Shown here piece by piece: positions 15,784 through 24,574 of a DNA stretch of 64,000 nucleotides. Positions within the stretch are counted from its first letter, which is position 1, and every line of letters begins with the position of its first letter. This stretch comes from Rhodospirillales bacterium (GTDB lineage: Bacteria; Pseudomonadota; Alphaproteobacteria; Rhodospirillales; Defluviicoccaceae), in assembly GCA_016712595.1 (NCBI GenBank), contig JADJQT010000001.1, positions 1,919,501-1,983,500 on the forward strand, given 5' to 3'. Below the pieces are notes generated by a model. That model was not told where the DNA came from and made no database searches. It worked only from the letters and a program-made list of their open reading frames with translations. A program made the translations under genes and the position numbers.

Positions 15784-17799
15784 ATGAATATCTTACTGGT
15801 CGCTTCCGTTGCCGCCGTGCTGGCGTCATTCGTGCTCGCCGCGGGCTTGTTTGCGGCCCGCCGGGCGTTGTGGCGGGCGCAGGGGCGAAACCGGGCAATT
15901 CTCGCCGCTGCGGTGGATGGCATCGTCACCATTGACGAAAACGGTACCATCGAGGGCTTCAACCCTGCTGCCGAGCGGTTGTTCGGATACGCCGCCGGTG
16001 AGGTCGTCGGGCGCAACGTGCGCATGTTGATGCCGGAGCCCTATCAGTCCGAGCATGACGGTTATCTCAGCGCTTATCGCGATACCGGACAAGCACGCAT
16101 CATCGGTATCGGCCGCGAGGTCGAGGGGCTGCGCAAGGACGGGTCCCGTTTTCCCATGGAACTCTCGGTTGGCGAGAGCCGCGATCGCGGCCGGCGCCTG
16201 TTTGCGGGAGTCGTCCGCGATATCACCCAGCGCAAAGAATCCGAACAAAGGCTGCGCGAGAGCGAAAGCAACGCTCGGGCGATGTTCGAGACGGCGGTCG
16301 ACGGCATCATCACCATCGATCAGCACGGCACGATCCTGACCGCCAATCCGGCGGCGCTGCGCCTGTTTGCCTATCCGATCGAGGCGCTGATTGGCCGCAA
16401 TGTCAGTATTCTGATGCCGGAGCCTCACCGCAGCGGTCACGACGGCTATCTCGCCCATTATGTCGCGACCGGCGAGCGGCGGATCATCGGCATCGGCCGC
16501 ACGGTTGAAGGGCAGCGCAGCGACGGCTCGTGCTTTCCGATGGAGCTCTCAGTTGGAGAGGCGGTGGTTAGCGACAGGCATATCTTTACAGGGATCATCC
16601 GCGACATCACCGAACGCGCCCGTAAGGAGGAGGAACTGCGGGCCGCCAAGGAGGAGGCCGAGCGCGCCCATCTTTCGCAATCGCAGTTTCTCGCCGCGGT
16701 CAGCCACGATCTGCGGCAGCCGGTGCAGGCGCTAACTTTGTTTACCACGGTGCTGGCCAACAAGCTGGCCGGCGCACCGGCGTCGGCGCTGCTCGATGAC
16801 ATTCGCGGTTCGGTCGAGGCAATGGACATGCTGCTCGACGCGCTGCTCGACGTCTCAAGTCTGGATGCCGGCGCCATCGCGCCGCACGAGACCGCCTTCT
16901 CGGTGCCAACTGTCCTCGAGCGGTTGGTTGCCGAGTTCACGCCGCAAGCGGACCAGAAGGAAATCAGTCTGAGCGTCGTTCCATCATCCGCGGTGATCAG
17001 GACCGATCCGGCCTTGCTCTATCGCATTTTACAGAACTTCGTCGCCAACGCCGTGCGTTACACCAGCCAGGGCGGCATCGTCGTCGGCTGTCGAAGGCGC
17101 GGTCGCAAGCTGCGGATCGAGGTGGTCGATTCGGGGATCGGCATTCCTGAGTTCTTGCAGCAGGACATCTTCAAGGAATTCTATCAGATCAACAATCCCG
17201 AGCGCGACCGGACGCAAGGCCTGGGCCTCGGCCTTGCCATCGTTCAGCGGCTGTCGCGCCTGCTGCGCTGTCCGGTCAGCGTGCACTCGCAGGAGGGTCG
17301 GGGTTCGGTGTTCGCGGTCGACGTTCCGCTCGTCGGGTTCAACCGCTCCGCCAATGTGGTTCCGCTGCGGCCGGCGGTGGCGCAGGCGGCGTCCGCGCAG
17401 CGCGGCCTGATCTTCGTCATCGACGACGAGCCGACGGTGCTGCGGGGATTGCGTCTGGCGATCGAGGACTGGGGCTATACGGTGCTCACTGCGCGCACGG
17501 AACTCGAGGGCATTGCCCAACTGACCGGGAGGTCTGCGCCTGATGTCATCGTCGCTGACTATCGCCTTCGCGGCATCTGCAACGGCGCGCAGGTGGTAAC
17601 CCAGCTTCGGAACATGTTCGGCTGGTCGATCCCGTGCATCCTGATCACCGGCGATACCGCGCCGCAGCGCATTCGCGAAGCGCGCGAGCACGGATTTACC
17701 CTGCTGCATAAGCCGGTCGATCCCGTCCACCTGCACGCCGCCATTGCTGAAAAGCTTGCCAATCCCGGCGCGCCTCGCTCGCACGAACGGGATGGATAG
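15784..17799 (+). CDS. Hybrid sensor histidine kinase with two FixL-type PAS domains
   Basis: The product has 671 residues from ATG 15784; the ribosome-binding site is weak, so the start is uncertain. Order: one membrane segment (residues 3-24), PAS1 about 35-160, PAS2 about 165-285, HisKA with His308 in AAVSHDLRQPVQAL, ATPase with NAVRY, GIGI and GLGLGLAIV, and a receiver with phosphoacceptor Asp592 in VIVADYRL. Both PAS domains carry FixL haem-pocket marks: HDGYL with His91 and His219, and GIGR with Arg111 and Arg239. The His-Arg gap is 20 in both, as in Bradyrhizobium FixL (His200/Arg220). The kinase is therefore a candidate oxygen or gas sensor. No separate response regulator is next to it. 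Confidence 0.88.
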   Translation: MNILLVASVAAVLASFVLAAGLFAARRALWRAQGRNRAILAAAVDGIVTIDENGTIEGFNPAAERLFGYAAGEVVGRNVRMLMPEPYQSEHDGYLSAYRDTGQARIIGIGREVEGLRKDGSRFPMELSVGESRDRGRRLFAGVVRDITQRKESEQRLRESESNARAMFETAVDGIITIDQHGTILTANPAALRLFAYPIEALIGRNVSILMPEPHRSGHDGYLAHYVATGERRIIGIGRTVEGQRSDGSCFPMELSVGEAVVSDRHIFTGIIRDITERARKEEELRAAKEEAERAHLSQSQFLAAVSHDLRQPVQALTLFTTVLANKLAGAPASALLDDIRGSVEAMDMLLDALLDVSSLDAGAIAPHETAFSVPTVLERLVAEFTPQADQKEISLSVVPSSAVIRTDPALLYRILQNFVANAVRYTSQGGIVVGCRRRGRKLRIEVVDSGIGIPEFLQQDIFKEFYQINNPERDRTQGLGLGLAIVQRLSRLLRCPVSVHSQEGRGSVFAVDVPLVGFNRSANVVPLRPAVAQAASAQRGLIFVIDDEPTVLRGLRLAIEDWGYTVLTARTELEGIAQLTGRSAPDVIVADYRLRGICNGAQVVTQLRNMFGWSIPCILITGDTAPQRIREAREHGFTLLHKPVDPVHLHAAIAEKLANPGAPRSHERDG

Positions 17800-17952
17800 A
17801 AGCGGGCGGCGAGCGGTCCTTTACCCGCGTTTGGTTGTGGAACGGCGCCGTCGGCTGGAATGGCTGTTGGTTGGCCCCGGCGCAAAGATGCCTTAAGCTG
17901 GGAAACGGCGGGGCGGCCTCGGGAAGGTCGGGAAGGGGGACGAAGGCAGGGC

Positions 17953-18375
17953 ATGACAGCAAAGATCGCCATCGCTGATTTCGACGACATCATTCGCAAC
18001 GACCTGCCGTGGGCGTTCGATATCGGCATGCATACCGATACGATCGAGCGTGGCCGCGCCGTCCTGCGGCTGCCGTTCCGGGCATCAATGCTGCGGCCAG
18101 GCGGTGTTGTCTCCGGGCCGACGATCATGGCGCTCGCCGATGCGTGCATGTTCGCGGTGGTGCTCTCGGCGATCGGCAAGGTGAAGATGGCCGTAACCAC
18201 CAGCTTTTCGATCAACTTCCTCCACCGGGCGAGTCCTGTTGACCTGCTCGCTGACGGAAGGATCCTGCGGCTCGGCAAGCGCCTCGCGGTGATGGAGGTT
18301 ACGGTTCATTCCGAGGGGCACGACGAGCCGGTCGCGCATGCCACCGGGACCTATTCCATCCCGCCTGTCGCCTGA
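17953..18375 (+). CDS. PaaI-family hotdog-fold thioesterase
   Basis: The product has 140 residues from ATG 17953, placed after a purine-rich GGAAGGGGGACGAAGG stretch. The hotdog signature is LRPGGVVSGPTIMALADACMFAVVL, with the Asp/Glu-like catalytic region and a later SFSINFLHRASPVDLLADGRILRLGKRLAVMEVTVHS. This matches PaaI/YbgC-type acyl-CoA thioesterases (DUF4442/4HBT). It may belong with the enoyl-CoA hydratase locus in fatty or aromatic acyl-CoA metabolism, although it is on the other side of the kinase. It is convergent with the hemerythrin gene. Confidence 0.87.
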   Translation: MTAKIAIADFDDIIRNDLPWAFDIGMHTDTIERGRAVLRLPFRASMLRPGGVVSGPTIMALADACMFAVVLSAIGKVKMAVTTSFSINFLHRASPVDLLADGRILRLGKRLAVMEVTVHSEGHDEPVAHATGTYSIPPVA

Positions 18376-18408
18376 CGCGACGTCCTTTTCGCGCGGCCAA
18401 GCCCGGCT

Positions 18409-18894
18409 TCAGGAGGCGGGACCGGCTGCAGCCATCGCCTTCGGCGCCTCGACATCCTCACCGTACACGCGGTCTGCAGACTGCACCTTTTCGGCTGCTT
18501 GCTGCATGAACGGAACGTAAAGTTTATCGCGGCCGACGATGTGCGCGGTGAGCCAGTTCTTCAGGAACGACAGCACCTCGCGCCCGTGAATCGATTCGGA
18601 ATTGCGCCGGTAGCGGTCGCGGATTTCCTGAACCTGCGCGCGCAGCGTTGCGTGCGTGCGGATATGGGCCTCGATATCGGGATACCCGCAGGCGCGCATC
18701 AGTGCTTCCTCGCGGCCGAAGTGATAGTCGGTATAGTCGAGCAGCGCATCGAGTACGCGATTGATGATCTCGCTCGATTCGCCACCTCTGACCGCGTCGT
18801 CGAGCTGGTTGATCAGGCTGATCAGCACCTTGTGATCTGTATCGAGAGAGTTGACACCGACGCTGAATTCCAGCGTCCAATGAATAATCGGCAT
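18409..18894 (-). CDS. Bacteriohemerythrin
   Basis: The product has about 161 residues from ATG 18894; a TTG six codons upstream is a weaker alternative. It is a single-domain hemerythrin with a di-iron oxygen-binding site: His21 in DTDHK, the YHFGREEALM helix, HIRTHATL and HIVGRDKLYVPF. The W6 and the GVNSLDTDHK opening are typical. The usual DxQH is DTDH here. Such proteins bind or store oxygen, or sense it. The C-terminal 30 residues are Ala-rich and not part of the fold. It is near an oxygen-sensor-like kinase, but no operon link is seen. Confidence 0.9.
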   Translation of the reverse strand: MPIIHWTLEFSVGVNSLDTDHKVLISLINQLDDAVRGGESSEIINRVLDALLDYTDYHFGREEALMRACGYPDIEAHIRTHATLRAQVQEIRDRYRRNSESIHGREVLSFLKNWLTAHIVGRDKLYVPFMQQAAEKVQSADRVYGEDVEAPKAMAAAGPAS

Positions 18895-19220
18895 TGAGGA
18901 TGTTTCCACCAAATTCTATCTACGCGCGACCGACTCGCAACCGCACGATGCGTGGAAGACGTTCCGGCATGCCATTTACCATCCGGCCGACCGCCGCCAC
19001 GATTGCGCAAAGGAAACCACTAATCGGGGCTATAAACAACAGTTTGGAAACGCAACATACCGCCCGCAAAGCAAAATCCTGTGCTGCCGTTGCGCGCCAG
19101 CACCCTTTCGCCGTTGACACCTGCAAGGGCCGTGGCATATTCCACGGCTCTTCGAGTGCGCCGCCAAGAGTTCTGGGCGCTGCTCTTTCGTTCGATTCGC
19201 CTCGTATCCGGGGAAAGACA
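18895..19220. other. Divergent intergenic region, hemerythrin / rplM
   Basis: This 326-base stretch separates the two divergent genes. The rplM promoter is expected here. I see a purine-rich GGGGAAAG site just before rplM, but no clear RNA gene or attenuator. Confidence 0.5.
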
Positions 19221-19679
19221 ATGAAGACTTATTCCGCCAAGCCGGCGGACGTAACTCAAGGCTGGTACGTCATCGATGCGGAGGGTTGTGTCCTCGGTCG
19301 GTTGGCGGTCATCGCCGCCATGCGCCTGCGTGGCAAGCATAAGCCGATGTTCACGCCGCACATCGATTGCGGGGACAACATCATCGTCGTCAACGCCGAG
19401 AAGGTGCGTCTGACCGGCCGCAAGCGCGAACAGAAGGTGTTCTATTGGCACACGGGCCATCCGGGTGGCATCAAGCAGCGGACGATGGCGCAGATCCTTG
19501 ATGGCCGCTACCCCGAACGCGCGATCGTCAAGGCGGTCGAGCGAATGGTGCCGCGCGGCCCGTTGGGGCGCGAACAGATGCGCAAGCTGCGGGTCTATAA
19601 GGGACCGGAACACCCGCACGCGGCGCAACAGCCCGAGCCGCTCGACATCGGCGAATTCAACTCCAAGAACAAACGATAG
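19221..19679 (+). CDS. rplM: 50S ribosomal protein L13
   Basis: The product has 152 residues. The ATG at 19221 follows GGGGAAAGACA. It starts MKTYSAKPADVTQGWYVIDAEGCVLGRLA and has GKHKPMFTPHIDCGDNIIVVNAEKVRLTGRK, YWHTGHPGG, MVPRGPLGREQMRKLRVYKGPEHPH, all typical of L13, an early assembly protein of the large subunit. rpsI follows 9 bases downstream, the classic rplM-rpsI pair. Confidence 0.97.
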   Translation: MKTYSAKPADVTQGWYVIDAEGCVLGRLAVIAAMRLRGKHKPMFTPHIDCGDNIIVVNAEKVRLTGRKREQKVFYWHTGHPGGIKQRTMAQILDGRYPERAIVKAVERMVPRGPLGREQMRKLRVYKGPEHPHAAQQPEPLDIGEFNSKNKR

Positions 19680-19688
19680 CAGGCTTTC

Positions 19689-20168
19689 ATGGCGGACCCG
19701 ATCACCACCTTCGAGGATTTGAAGCACATCGCCGAGCCGCTCGCTGTCAGCGACGCGCCGGCGGAACCGAAGCTCGACCGATACGGCCGCGCCTACGCCA
19801 CCGGCAAGCGCAAGAATGCCATCGCCCGTGTCTGGCTCAAGCCGGGACGCGGCACGATCAAGGTGAACGGACGTGACGTCGCGCAATTCTTTGCCCGTCC
19901 GACGTTGCAGATGGTTATCAACCAGCCGTTTGTCGTCGCCGGTCGCGACGGTCAGTACGATGTGTTGTGTACTGTCTCCGGGGGAGGTCTGTCCGGACAG
20001 GCGGGGGCCTTGCGCCACGGCATCAGCCGGGCCTTGGCCTTTTTCGAGCCGAACCTGCGTGGCGCGATGAAGAGCGTTGGTTTCCTGACCCGCGATTCGC
20101 GTGTCGTTGAGCGAAAGAAGTACGGACGCGCCAAGGCCCGCCGCAGCTTCCAGTTCTCCAAACGTTAG
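19689..20168 (+). CDS. rpsI: 30S ribosomal protein S9
   Basis: The product has 159 residues and the standard S9 C-terminus SRVVERKKYGRAKARRSFQFSKR, whose last Arg reaches the P-site tRNA. ATGKRKNAIARVWLKPGRGTIKVNGRD, QPFVVAGRDGQYDV and GGGLSGQAGALRHGISRAL are S9 hallmarks. The N-terminal about 35 residues (ADPITTFEDLKHIAEPL) are an alphaproteobacterial extension. It lies 9 bases after rplM and 71 bases before argC on the same strand. Confidence 0.97.
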   Translation: MADPITTFEDLKHIAEPLAVSDAPAEPKLDRYGRAYATGKRKNAIARVWLKPGRGTIKVNGRDVAQFFARPTLQMVINQPFVVAGRDGQYDVLCTVSGGGLSGQAGALRHGISRALAFFEPNLRGAMKSVGFLTRDSRVVERKKYGRAKARRSFQFSKR

Positions 20169-20239
20169 CCGGCGCGATCGCTCCGCGGTGCCCGGGATCG
20201 GGTGGGGCGTGATCCACGGCCTCGGAAAGGGAGAGGCGC

Positions 20240-21313
20240 ATGGCGGAAGCGGGGGATAACCCGGGTCGGGTGCGGGTCGCGATCGTCGGCGCCAGTGGCT
20301 ACACTGGCGCCGAGTTGGTTCGACTCCTTGTCAACCACCCGCACGTCGACATCACGGCGATGACCGCCGACCGCAAGGCCGGGCAGAGTTTCGGCGAGGT
20401 CTTTCCACATCTGGCCGGCGTCGCGCGCGGGCGCGGGCTGCCCGACCTGCAACCGGTCGATGCCGTCGATTGGGAGACGGTCGACGTTGCCTTCTTCGGC
20501 CTGCCGCACGGGGCGGCGCAGCCGCTGGCGGCGGCGATGCCGGGGCGGGTGAAGATGATTGATCTGTCCCCGGATTTCCGCTTCGCCGACCCTGCCGTCT
20601 ACGCCGCGACCTATGGTCAGCCGCATGCGGCGCCGCAGGTTCAAAAGGAGGCGGTCTATGGCCTGAGCGAGATCGCCCGCGAGCAGATCGCCGGCGCCCG
20701 TCTTGTCGCCTGCCCGGGCTGCTATCCGACGTCGGCGCTGCTGCCGCTCGTGCCGATCGTCCAAGCCGGACTGATCGACGCCGGCGACATCGTCATCGAT
20801 GCTAAATCCGGGGTCAGCGGCGCCGGCCGCGCCGCCAAGGAAGGCTCGCTGTTCGCCGAGGTCTCGGAAGGCATCCAGGCCTACGGCGTTGCCGCGCACC
20901 GGCACGCGCCGGAGATCGAGCAATTGGTCGCGCGTGCCGCTGGGCATCCGGTGATGCTGAATTTCACGCCGCATCTGATGCCGATGAACCGGGGAATCCT
21001 CGCGAGCATCTATCTGCGTCTGGTCGGCATGGCGACGGTCGACGATGTGCGCGCGCTGCTCGAACAGCGTTACCGCAACGAAGCATTCGTTCGCGTCGTA
21101 GACAAGGGGGTCTCTCCGGCGACCCGCCACGTCCGCGGCTCGAACTTCAACCTGATCGGCGTCTTCGCCGACCGGGTGCCCGGCCGTATCATCGTCCTGT
21201 CGGTTATTGATAATCTCGTCAAGGGCGCTTCGGGACAGGCGGTTCAGAACATGAATCTCGTCTGCGGCTTCGACGAGACCGCGGGTCTTACTCAGCAGCC
21301 GTTGTTTCCCTGA
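20240..21313 (+). CDS. argC: N-acetyl-gamma-glutamyl-phosphate reductase
   Basis: This is the NADPH-dependent third step of arginine synthesis. The 357-residue protein begins with the nucleotide-binding VAIVGASGYTGAELVRLL, then VAFFGLPHG, DLSPDFRFAD, the catalytic Cys in ACPGCYPTSALLPLVP, DAKSGVSGAGR, RHAPEIEQL and NFTPHLMPMNRGI, ending with VIDNLVKGASGQAVQNMNL. It matches the type 1 (longer) ArgC. The position after rplM-rpsI is common in Rhodospirillales-type genomes. Confidence 0.96.
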   Translation: MAEAGDNPGRVRVAIVGASGYTGAELVRLLVNHPHVDITAMTADRKAGQSFGEVFPHLAGVARGRGLPDLQPVDAVDWETVDVAFFGLPHGAAQPLAAAMPGRVKMIDLSPDFRFADPAVYAATYGQPHAAPQVQKEAVYGLSEIAREQIAGARLVACPGCYPTSALLPLVPIVQAGLIDAGDIVIDAKSGVSGAGRAAKEGSLFAEVSEGIQAYGVAAHRHAPEIEQLVARAAGHPVMLNFTPHLMPMNRGILASIYLRLVGMATVDDVRALLEQRYRNEAFVRVVDKGVSPATRHVRGSNFNLIGVFADRVPGRIIVLSVIDNLVKGASGQAVQNMNLVCGFDETAGLTQQPLFP

Positions 21314-21358
21314 CCGCGCCAGGCCCACTACTCCCTCCGGAGCGGGTGGCCGGACGCA

Positions 21359-21399
21359 GCGGAAGCCGGTCCGGAGCGTTCCCCGCGACCGGCTTCCGC
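21359..21399. terminator. Hairpin between convergent argC and the secreted-protein gene
   Basis: A perfect 13-base stem (21359-21371 pairing with 21387-21399) encloses a 15-base loop. It lies between two convergent genes, where a two-way terminator is expected. A T-rich tail is only weak (CCTTTCG on the plus side), so function is inferred from position. Confidence 0.5.
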
Positions 21400-21415
21400 C
21401 ACGCCTTTCGGCCGA

Positions 21416-22036
21416 TTACTGCACAAGGTTGAACAAAGGACCTTTAACCGCGAAGTTGCTGGTGTTCAGGACCTGAATGCCAGCATTGTGCTCGCCGTTG
21501 AAGGGAGTGACGATGTTCGGGCAGCCGGCAGCAGCGGCATCCGCCGGGCTGTTGAACCACATGCCGAGGTGGAAGGTGTGCACCGGTTCGGTTGCGGGGT
21601 TGGTCGACGCATCTTCCCCGTCCACCACCGGCGCGGCGGTGCTGCCGGGCGCGACGATGAAGGTCTCGCGGCTGAAGCGACCGACGAAGACGCCAACGGC
21701 GCGGCCCTGCGAGTCGCTCTCCATGTCACCTTGATACCAGGAAAGACCGAAGGGCGCGTTCGCCTGCTGGATGATGAAGAAGTCGAAGCCGACGTTCTTC
21801 GGCAGACCGGTGGCGGCTACGGTCATGGTTTCGACTTCGCCAAGCGTGCTGATGGTCACCCGCGCCTTGGCGTTCGGCAGGCACGAGGCGACACCGGCCG
21901 AGCGGACCATGTTGAAGATGGCGATTGGGTTCGGGACCGCGGCCGAAGCCGGAGCTGCAGCGGCGATGCCGCCCAGGACGAACGCGCCGGCCAGCAGCCG
22001 GCGGGCGAAGGCAGAAGTGCGATTGGTGTGTTCCAT
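21416..22036 (-). CDS. Secreted protein of unknown function
   Basis: The product has 206 residues from ATG 22036, preceded by GGGGAG seven bases upstream; an ATG five codons earlier overlaps that site and is less likely. A classic signal peptide ends in PASAA (RRLLAGAFVLGGIAAAAPASAA). The mature part has two Cys (SCLPNAK, GCPNIV) that could form a disulfide, and mostly beta content (ARVTISTLGEVETMTVAATGLP, DFFIIQQANAPFGLSWYQGDMESDSQGRAVGVFVGRFS). I do not recognise the family. The gene lies behind an AT-rich upstream region unlike the rest of the window. Confidence 0.75.
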   Translation of the reverse strand: MEHTNRTSAFARRLLAGAFVLGGIAAAAPASAAVPNPIAIFNMVRSAGVASCLPNAKARVTISTLGEVETMTVAATGLPKNVGFDFFIIQQANAPFGLSWYQGDMESDSQGRAVGVFVGRFSRETFIVAPGSTAAPVVDGEDASTNPATEPVHTFHLGMWFNSPADAAAAGCPNIVTPFNGEHNAGIQVLNTSNFAVKGPLFNLVQ

Positions 22037-22051
22037 GTCTTTGCTCCCCAT

Positions 22052-22756
22052 CGTGTCGGCGCCGGATGTGGCACCGGTTGGCGAGGGGTAGAAGACACTT
22101 TTTTTGTAACCGACAGATGTCTTAAAACGATGTTTGTCGTTTCAGATTTTTCCGGATAAAGTGTTTAATTGAACTCATAATTATTACAGCATATATTTTT
22201 AATATTTATTATTTGTCACAATTCGTATGCTTATTATTTTTGACGATGTAAATATGTTTACAAACTTCACCTGAAATTATTGAAACAAACGACTCGGGCC
22301 GGTGACGTCTTGCCAGTTTTTCTGGGTGAGCCAGAACGAAGCGCATGAAGGCCATGGTCTTATATCGGTGCTGAAATGTGCCAGGGGGGCCGGGTTCCAG
22401 GCGCCTCAAGCGAGTAGCTGTTCAGCCTCATCGACCCTGCTTACCGCACGGCTCGCCCGATCGCGGCCGGTCTTGAGCGCGAATGTGATCTGGAATACAG
22501 ATGAGCCGGTGCCACGGGCGTAAGGCGTCGGTATTGTCGGTGCTGAACGCGCGCTGGGGGATATGGGCCAAAAAAAACCGCGATTTAAAGCTGTGCTCTC
22601 GCCGAATGCGCATGCGGACCGTGCGCATGAAGTACAGCCGCGCGCGGGCGAAGGCGCGAAACAGGGAAGGTCTTTTGCGGGCGGCGGAACGCCCTGACTC
22701 AGGGCATCGCGGGCCCGTGTGGGGACAAATGCGAAAAACAGTAGGGAGAGCATCTC
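22052..22756. other. Intergenic region with AT-rich island
   Basis: There are about 700 bases between divergent genes. Bases about 22130-22300 are strongly AT-rich (for example TTTTTAATATTTATTATTTG), in contrast to the surrounding high GC. A short inverted repeat AAACGA/TCGTTT lies at 22125-22142. The right part returns to high GC and contains the start of the propeller/RTX gene with AGGGAG before its ATG. No convincing gene is present; short open frames here look random. Confidence 0.6.
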
Positions 22757-24562
22757 ATGGCCAGCATCACCCGCGTCAGCACCGATGCTGACGGTCTAGA
22801 AGCGAACGATCGCAGCCTTACCCCGTCGATCTCCGCCGATGGGCACTACGTCGCTTTCGCCAGCATCGCCGGCAATCTCGTCCCGGGCGACGGAGCCGGC
22901 ACATGGGACATTTTCGTTAAGGATACGCAAACCGGCTCGACGATCGCGGTCAGCACCGATGCGAATGGCGTGCTCGGCAATAACCAGAGCTACGCGCCGT
23001 CGATTTCGGCTGACGGCCGCTACGTCTCGTTCGCCAGCTATGCCGACAATCTCGTCGCCAGCGATGTCAACCACGAATTGGATATTTTCATCAAGGACCT
23101 GCACACAGGAACGATCAGTCTGGTCAACACTGCGGCGGACGGTACGCAGGCGAATTCATACGGGATTCTCTCGTCGATTTCGGCGGACGGGACGTTCGTG
23201 GCGTTCGAGAGCCTTGCCTCGAACCTCGTCGCTGGAGATACGAACGGCGTGTACGATGTGTTCGTAAAGAATGTGGAGACGGGTGAAATCACCCTGGTCA
23301 GCACTGCCAGTGACGGAACCCTGGGACGGGCAGCGAGCAAGAATCCATCGCTTTCGGCCGACGGACGGTATGTCGCCTTTTCCAGCGATGCCAATAATCT
23401 CGTCGCGCATGACACCAACGGCCGCACCGACGTGTTCGTCAAGGATCTGCAGACCGGGGAGGTCACGCTGGTCAGCGCCGCGGCTGATGGCACGCTCGGC
23501 AACAGCTTCAGCACCGACGCTTCAATCTCCGCCGACGGGCGATATGTCGCCTTTTCCAGCAATGCCTCCAACCTCGTCGCCGGTGATACCAATGGCACGT
23601 ACGACGTGTTCGTGAAGGATCTGGCAACTGGAAACATCGTCCGTGCCAGCATCGCCCCCGACGGTAGCGAAGGAACGTTTGCCGCCCTCTTCCCTTCGAT
23701 CTCGGCGGACGGTCATTACGTCGCCTTCGAAAGTTCTTCGAACACGCTCGTCGCCGGCGATGTCAACGGCGTCTCCGATATCTTCGTCAAGAATCTGCTG
23801 ACCGGCACCATCTTCTATGCCGATACGACCGCCGACGGCAGCACCGGTGACAGCACCGGCACCAGCGCCGCGATGGCGGCCGACGGTCATCATGTTGCGT
23901 TCGAAAGCTGGGCGAGCGACCTCGTCAGCGATGACGCGAACAGTCGCCAGGACGTGTTCGTCGCCGACGTCGCCGGCACCTTCGTCCGCTCGCTGATCGG
24001 CAGCGAATGGAATGACACCCTCCAAGGCACACGTTTCGGCGAGACAATCCGCGGCCTTGGCGGTGACGATCTCCTGCTGGGCAACGACGGTATCGATTCG
24101 CTCAATGGCGGCGATGGTCGGGACCGCCTGTTCGCCGGCGCCGGTGCCGATTTGCTCGACGGCCATTTTGGCAACGACCGCCTGCATGGCGGCAACGGCA
24201 ACGACCGCCTCATCGGCGATGCGGGGAACGATACCCTGATCGGTGGTCTCGGCCAGGACACGCTGACCGGCGGCCTTGGGCGTGACTGTTTCGTCTTTCG
24301 TCCCGGCAATTCCGTGTTCGATCACGGTGACGTCGTCACCGACTTCACCACCGGCCAGGACCGGTTGGATTTGCGCGCCGTCGGCGTCGACACCTTTATT
24401 GGAACGGCCGGATTCATCGCCGGTGACGGGGTCATCGAGGTGCGAGTGGGCGCACGCGGCGAACTGCAGGCCGATCTCAATGACGACGGCGCGTTCGATG
24501 CGGGAGATTTGCAGATCTTGGGGATCAACAATGTCCACGTCGTCGATATCCTGCTTGCCTGA
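22757..24562 (+). CDS. Seven-repeat PD40-type beta-propeller protein with C-terminal RTX calcium-binding repeats
   Basis: The 601-residue product starts at ATG 22757 behind AGGGAG. Residues 1-415 hold seven repeats of about 57 residues with the pattern SISADGxYVAF...NLVAGDTNGxxDVFVKDLxTG, as in TolB/WD40-like PD40 blades, so a seven-bladed propeller is likely. Residues about 415-510 hold RTX nonapeptides such as GGDDLLLGND, GGNGNDRLIGDAGNDTLIGG. The C-terminus (FRPGNSVFDHGDVVTDFTTGQDRLDLR) is the serralysin-type M10 C-terminal/secretion region. There is no signal peptide, fitting type I secretion through an ABC exporter, which is not in the window. The gene overlaps no neighbour and ends 12 bases before the stop of parE. 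Confidence 0.88.
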   Translation: MASITRVSTDADGLEANDRSLTPSISADGHYVAFASIAGNLVPGDGAGTWDIFVKDTQTGSTIAVSTDANGVLGNNQSYAPSISADGRYVSFASYADNLVASDVNHELDIFIKDLHTGTISLVNTAADGTQANSYGILSSISADGTFVAFESLASNLVAGDTNGVYDVFVKNVETGEITLVSTASDGTLGRAASKNPSLSADGRYVAFSSDANNLVAHDTNGRTDVFVKDLQTGEVTLVSAAADGTLGNSFSTDASISADGRYVAFSSNASNLVAGDTNGTYDVFVKDLATGNIVRASIAPDGSEGTFAALFPSISADGHYVAFESSSNTLVAGDVNGVSDIFVKNLLTGTIFYADTTADGSTGDSTGTSAAMAADGHHVAFESWASDLVSDDANSRQDVFVADVAGTFVRSLIGSEWNDTLQGTRFGETIRGLGGDDLLLGNDGIDSLNGGDGRDRLFAGAGADLLDGHFGNDRLHGGNGNDRLIGDAGNDTLIGGLGQDTLTGGLGRDCFVFRPGNSVFDHGDVVTDFTTGQDRLDLRAVGVDTFIGTAGFIAGDGVIEVRVGARGELQADLNDDGAFDAGDLQILGINNVHVVDILLA

Positions 24563-24574
24563 GACCGGCGGCCG

